Positions 46,403 through 46,628 of a stretch of DNA of 46,628 nt are shown here, one piece after another. The stretch lies in the NCBI GenBank assembly GCA_009726135.1, contig WLIQ01000005.1, forward strand, positions 1-46,628. The letters run 5' to 3'. Position numbers and translations under genes: made by a program. Within the stretch, counting starts at the first letter, position 1. Each line of letters opens with the position of its first letter. The notes beneath the pieces were generated by a model. That model did no database searches, was not told where the DNA came from, and saw only the letters and a program-made list of their open reading frames with translations. Origin of the DNA: Actinomycetota bacterium. Lineage in GTDB: Bacteria > Actinomycetota > Actinomycetes > Nanopelagicales > Nanopelagicaceae.

Positions 46403-46504
46403 CTCTCATCTCTGGTCACCGCCGGCCGACGGATCTGTGTGATAACGGCGCCGGGGAAGGGGCGCCGTTATTTTCGAAAGGTCGGCGGTGGCCACAAATG
46501 AGAG
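46403..46504 (-). ncRNA. Large structured element between mraZ and rsmH (possible mraW RNA motif)
   Basis: A nested inverted repeat almost fills the gap. The outer stem CTCTCAT/ATGAGAG (46504-46498 with 46409-46403) leads to a 10-bp stem with one mismatch (46493-46484 with 46423-46414) plus a GAC/GTC extension past a bulge. The apical stem is a perfect 11-bp hairpin (46471-46461 with 46452-46442) with an 8-nt loop. The arms are far GC-richer than the neighbouring genes. A cis-regulatory mraW RNA motif is known upstream of rsmH in Actinobacteria; position and lineage match, but I could not align it to that model. The minus-strand (mRNA) hairpin has no U-run, so it is not a simple terminator for the operon. 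Confidence 0.7.
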
Positions 46505-46506
46505 AT

Positions 46507-46628
46507 CTAAAACAGACCTGGGAATACCTCCTCTGAAACATCAGCAAATCCCTTTTCGCGATCTGCTAGATATTCATTCCAAGAAGATGCATCCCAAATT
46601 TCAACGCGAGTGTTTGCACCAATAACTA
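46507..46628 (-). CDS. mraZ: MraZ, C-terminal part (partial)
   Basis: Only the last 39 complete codons are in the window. They read [19 protein letters not shown] and end with EEVFPGLF and a TAG stop at 46509-46507. This matches the C-terminus of MraZ (AbrB-like double domain), whose second domain contains a G-x-x-x-R-x-E-I-W-D core. MraZ is a DNA-binding regulator, in E. coli a repressor of its own mraZ-rsmH-dcw operon. The stop lies only 3 bases from the large RNA structure. Confidence 0.93.
   Translation of the reverse strand, partial: VIGANTRVEIWDASSWNEYLADREKGFADVSEEVFPGLF

Noticed and set aside
46441..46475. Rho-independent terminator (stem followed by TTTT on the plus strand)
   Set aside because: The T-run is on the plus strand, where no gene ends. 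On the minus-strand mRNA the same hairpin is preceded by A bases and followed by CACACA, so it would not terminate the operon.

Overview
The window is a core-genome segment of an actinobacterium. Gene content and order match the conserved actinobacterial block that runs in Mycobacterium and Streptomyces from the pdtaR/pyk region through trp, his and dnaE to the division and cell wall (dcw) cluster. Supporting markers are an ANTAR response regulator, the bifunctional isomerase PriA, a DnaE1 with a complete PHP site, SepF, an IleRS with a T-box leader, and a MurE carrying the meso-diaminopimelate motif DNPR. Base composition is visibly AT-richer than in most Actinobacteria, and genes are packed with 1-20 bp overlaps. 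This suggests a streamlined low-GC lineage such as the freshwater acI group (Nanopelagicales). That placement is inference; no rRNA is present.

Layout. All genes lie on the minus strand except ileS. 1-990: the 5' end of a secreted substrate-binding protein with a structured leader, the regulator pdtaR and a tRNA with anticodon CAA. 1019-11285: pyruvate kinase, the glutamate synthase pair gltB-gltD, a VIT/CCC1 metal transporter, lgt and a DsbA-like/MauE-like redox pair. 11282-21150: a nearly gapless his-trp block transcribed hisD-hisC-hisB-hisH-priA-hisF-hisI-trpE-(56-aa membrane protein)-trpC-trpB-trpA. 21194-26907: dnaE, rluD, lspA and a DksA/TraR-type zinc-finger protein with a lysine/alanine-repeat tail. 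27008-30294: ileS on the plus strand behind a T-box leader. 30281-46628: the division and murein block, transcribed from mraZ through rsmH, an ftsL-like gene, ftsI, murE, murF, mraY, murD, ftsW, murG, murC, ftsQ, ftsZ, pgeF, yggS and sepF to yggT.

The genes form a few functional units. The his-trp block makes two aromatic amino acids; with no trpF here, PriA probably serves both pathways. The dcw block makes lipid II with meso-DAP stem peptides, flips or polymerises it (FtsW, FtsI) and builds the Z ring with its anchor SepF. Lgt and LspA are two steps of lipoprotein maturation. GltBD and Pyk link nitrogen and carbon metabolism.

No intergenic stretch exceeds 300 bases, and there are no insertion sequences, CRISPR arrays, phage genes or broken genes. 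I found no new multi-gene system. The items most worth a second look are RNA-level and small-gene signals: a 73-nt tRNA(CAA) without a long variable arm, an ileS T-box whose Shine-Dalgarno-sequestering hairpin is followed by a U-tract, a large GC-rich structured element between mraZ and rsmH, tandem hairpins plus a perfect palindrome in the leader next to pdtaR, and a 56-residue protein embedded in the trp operon.
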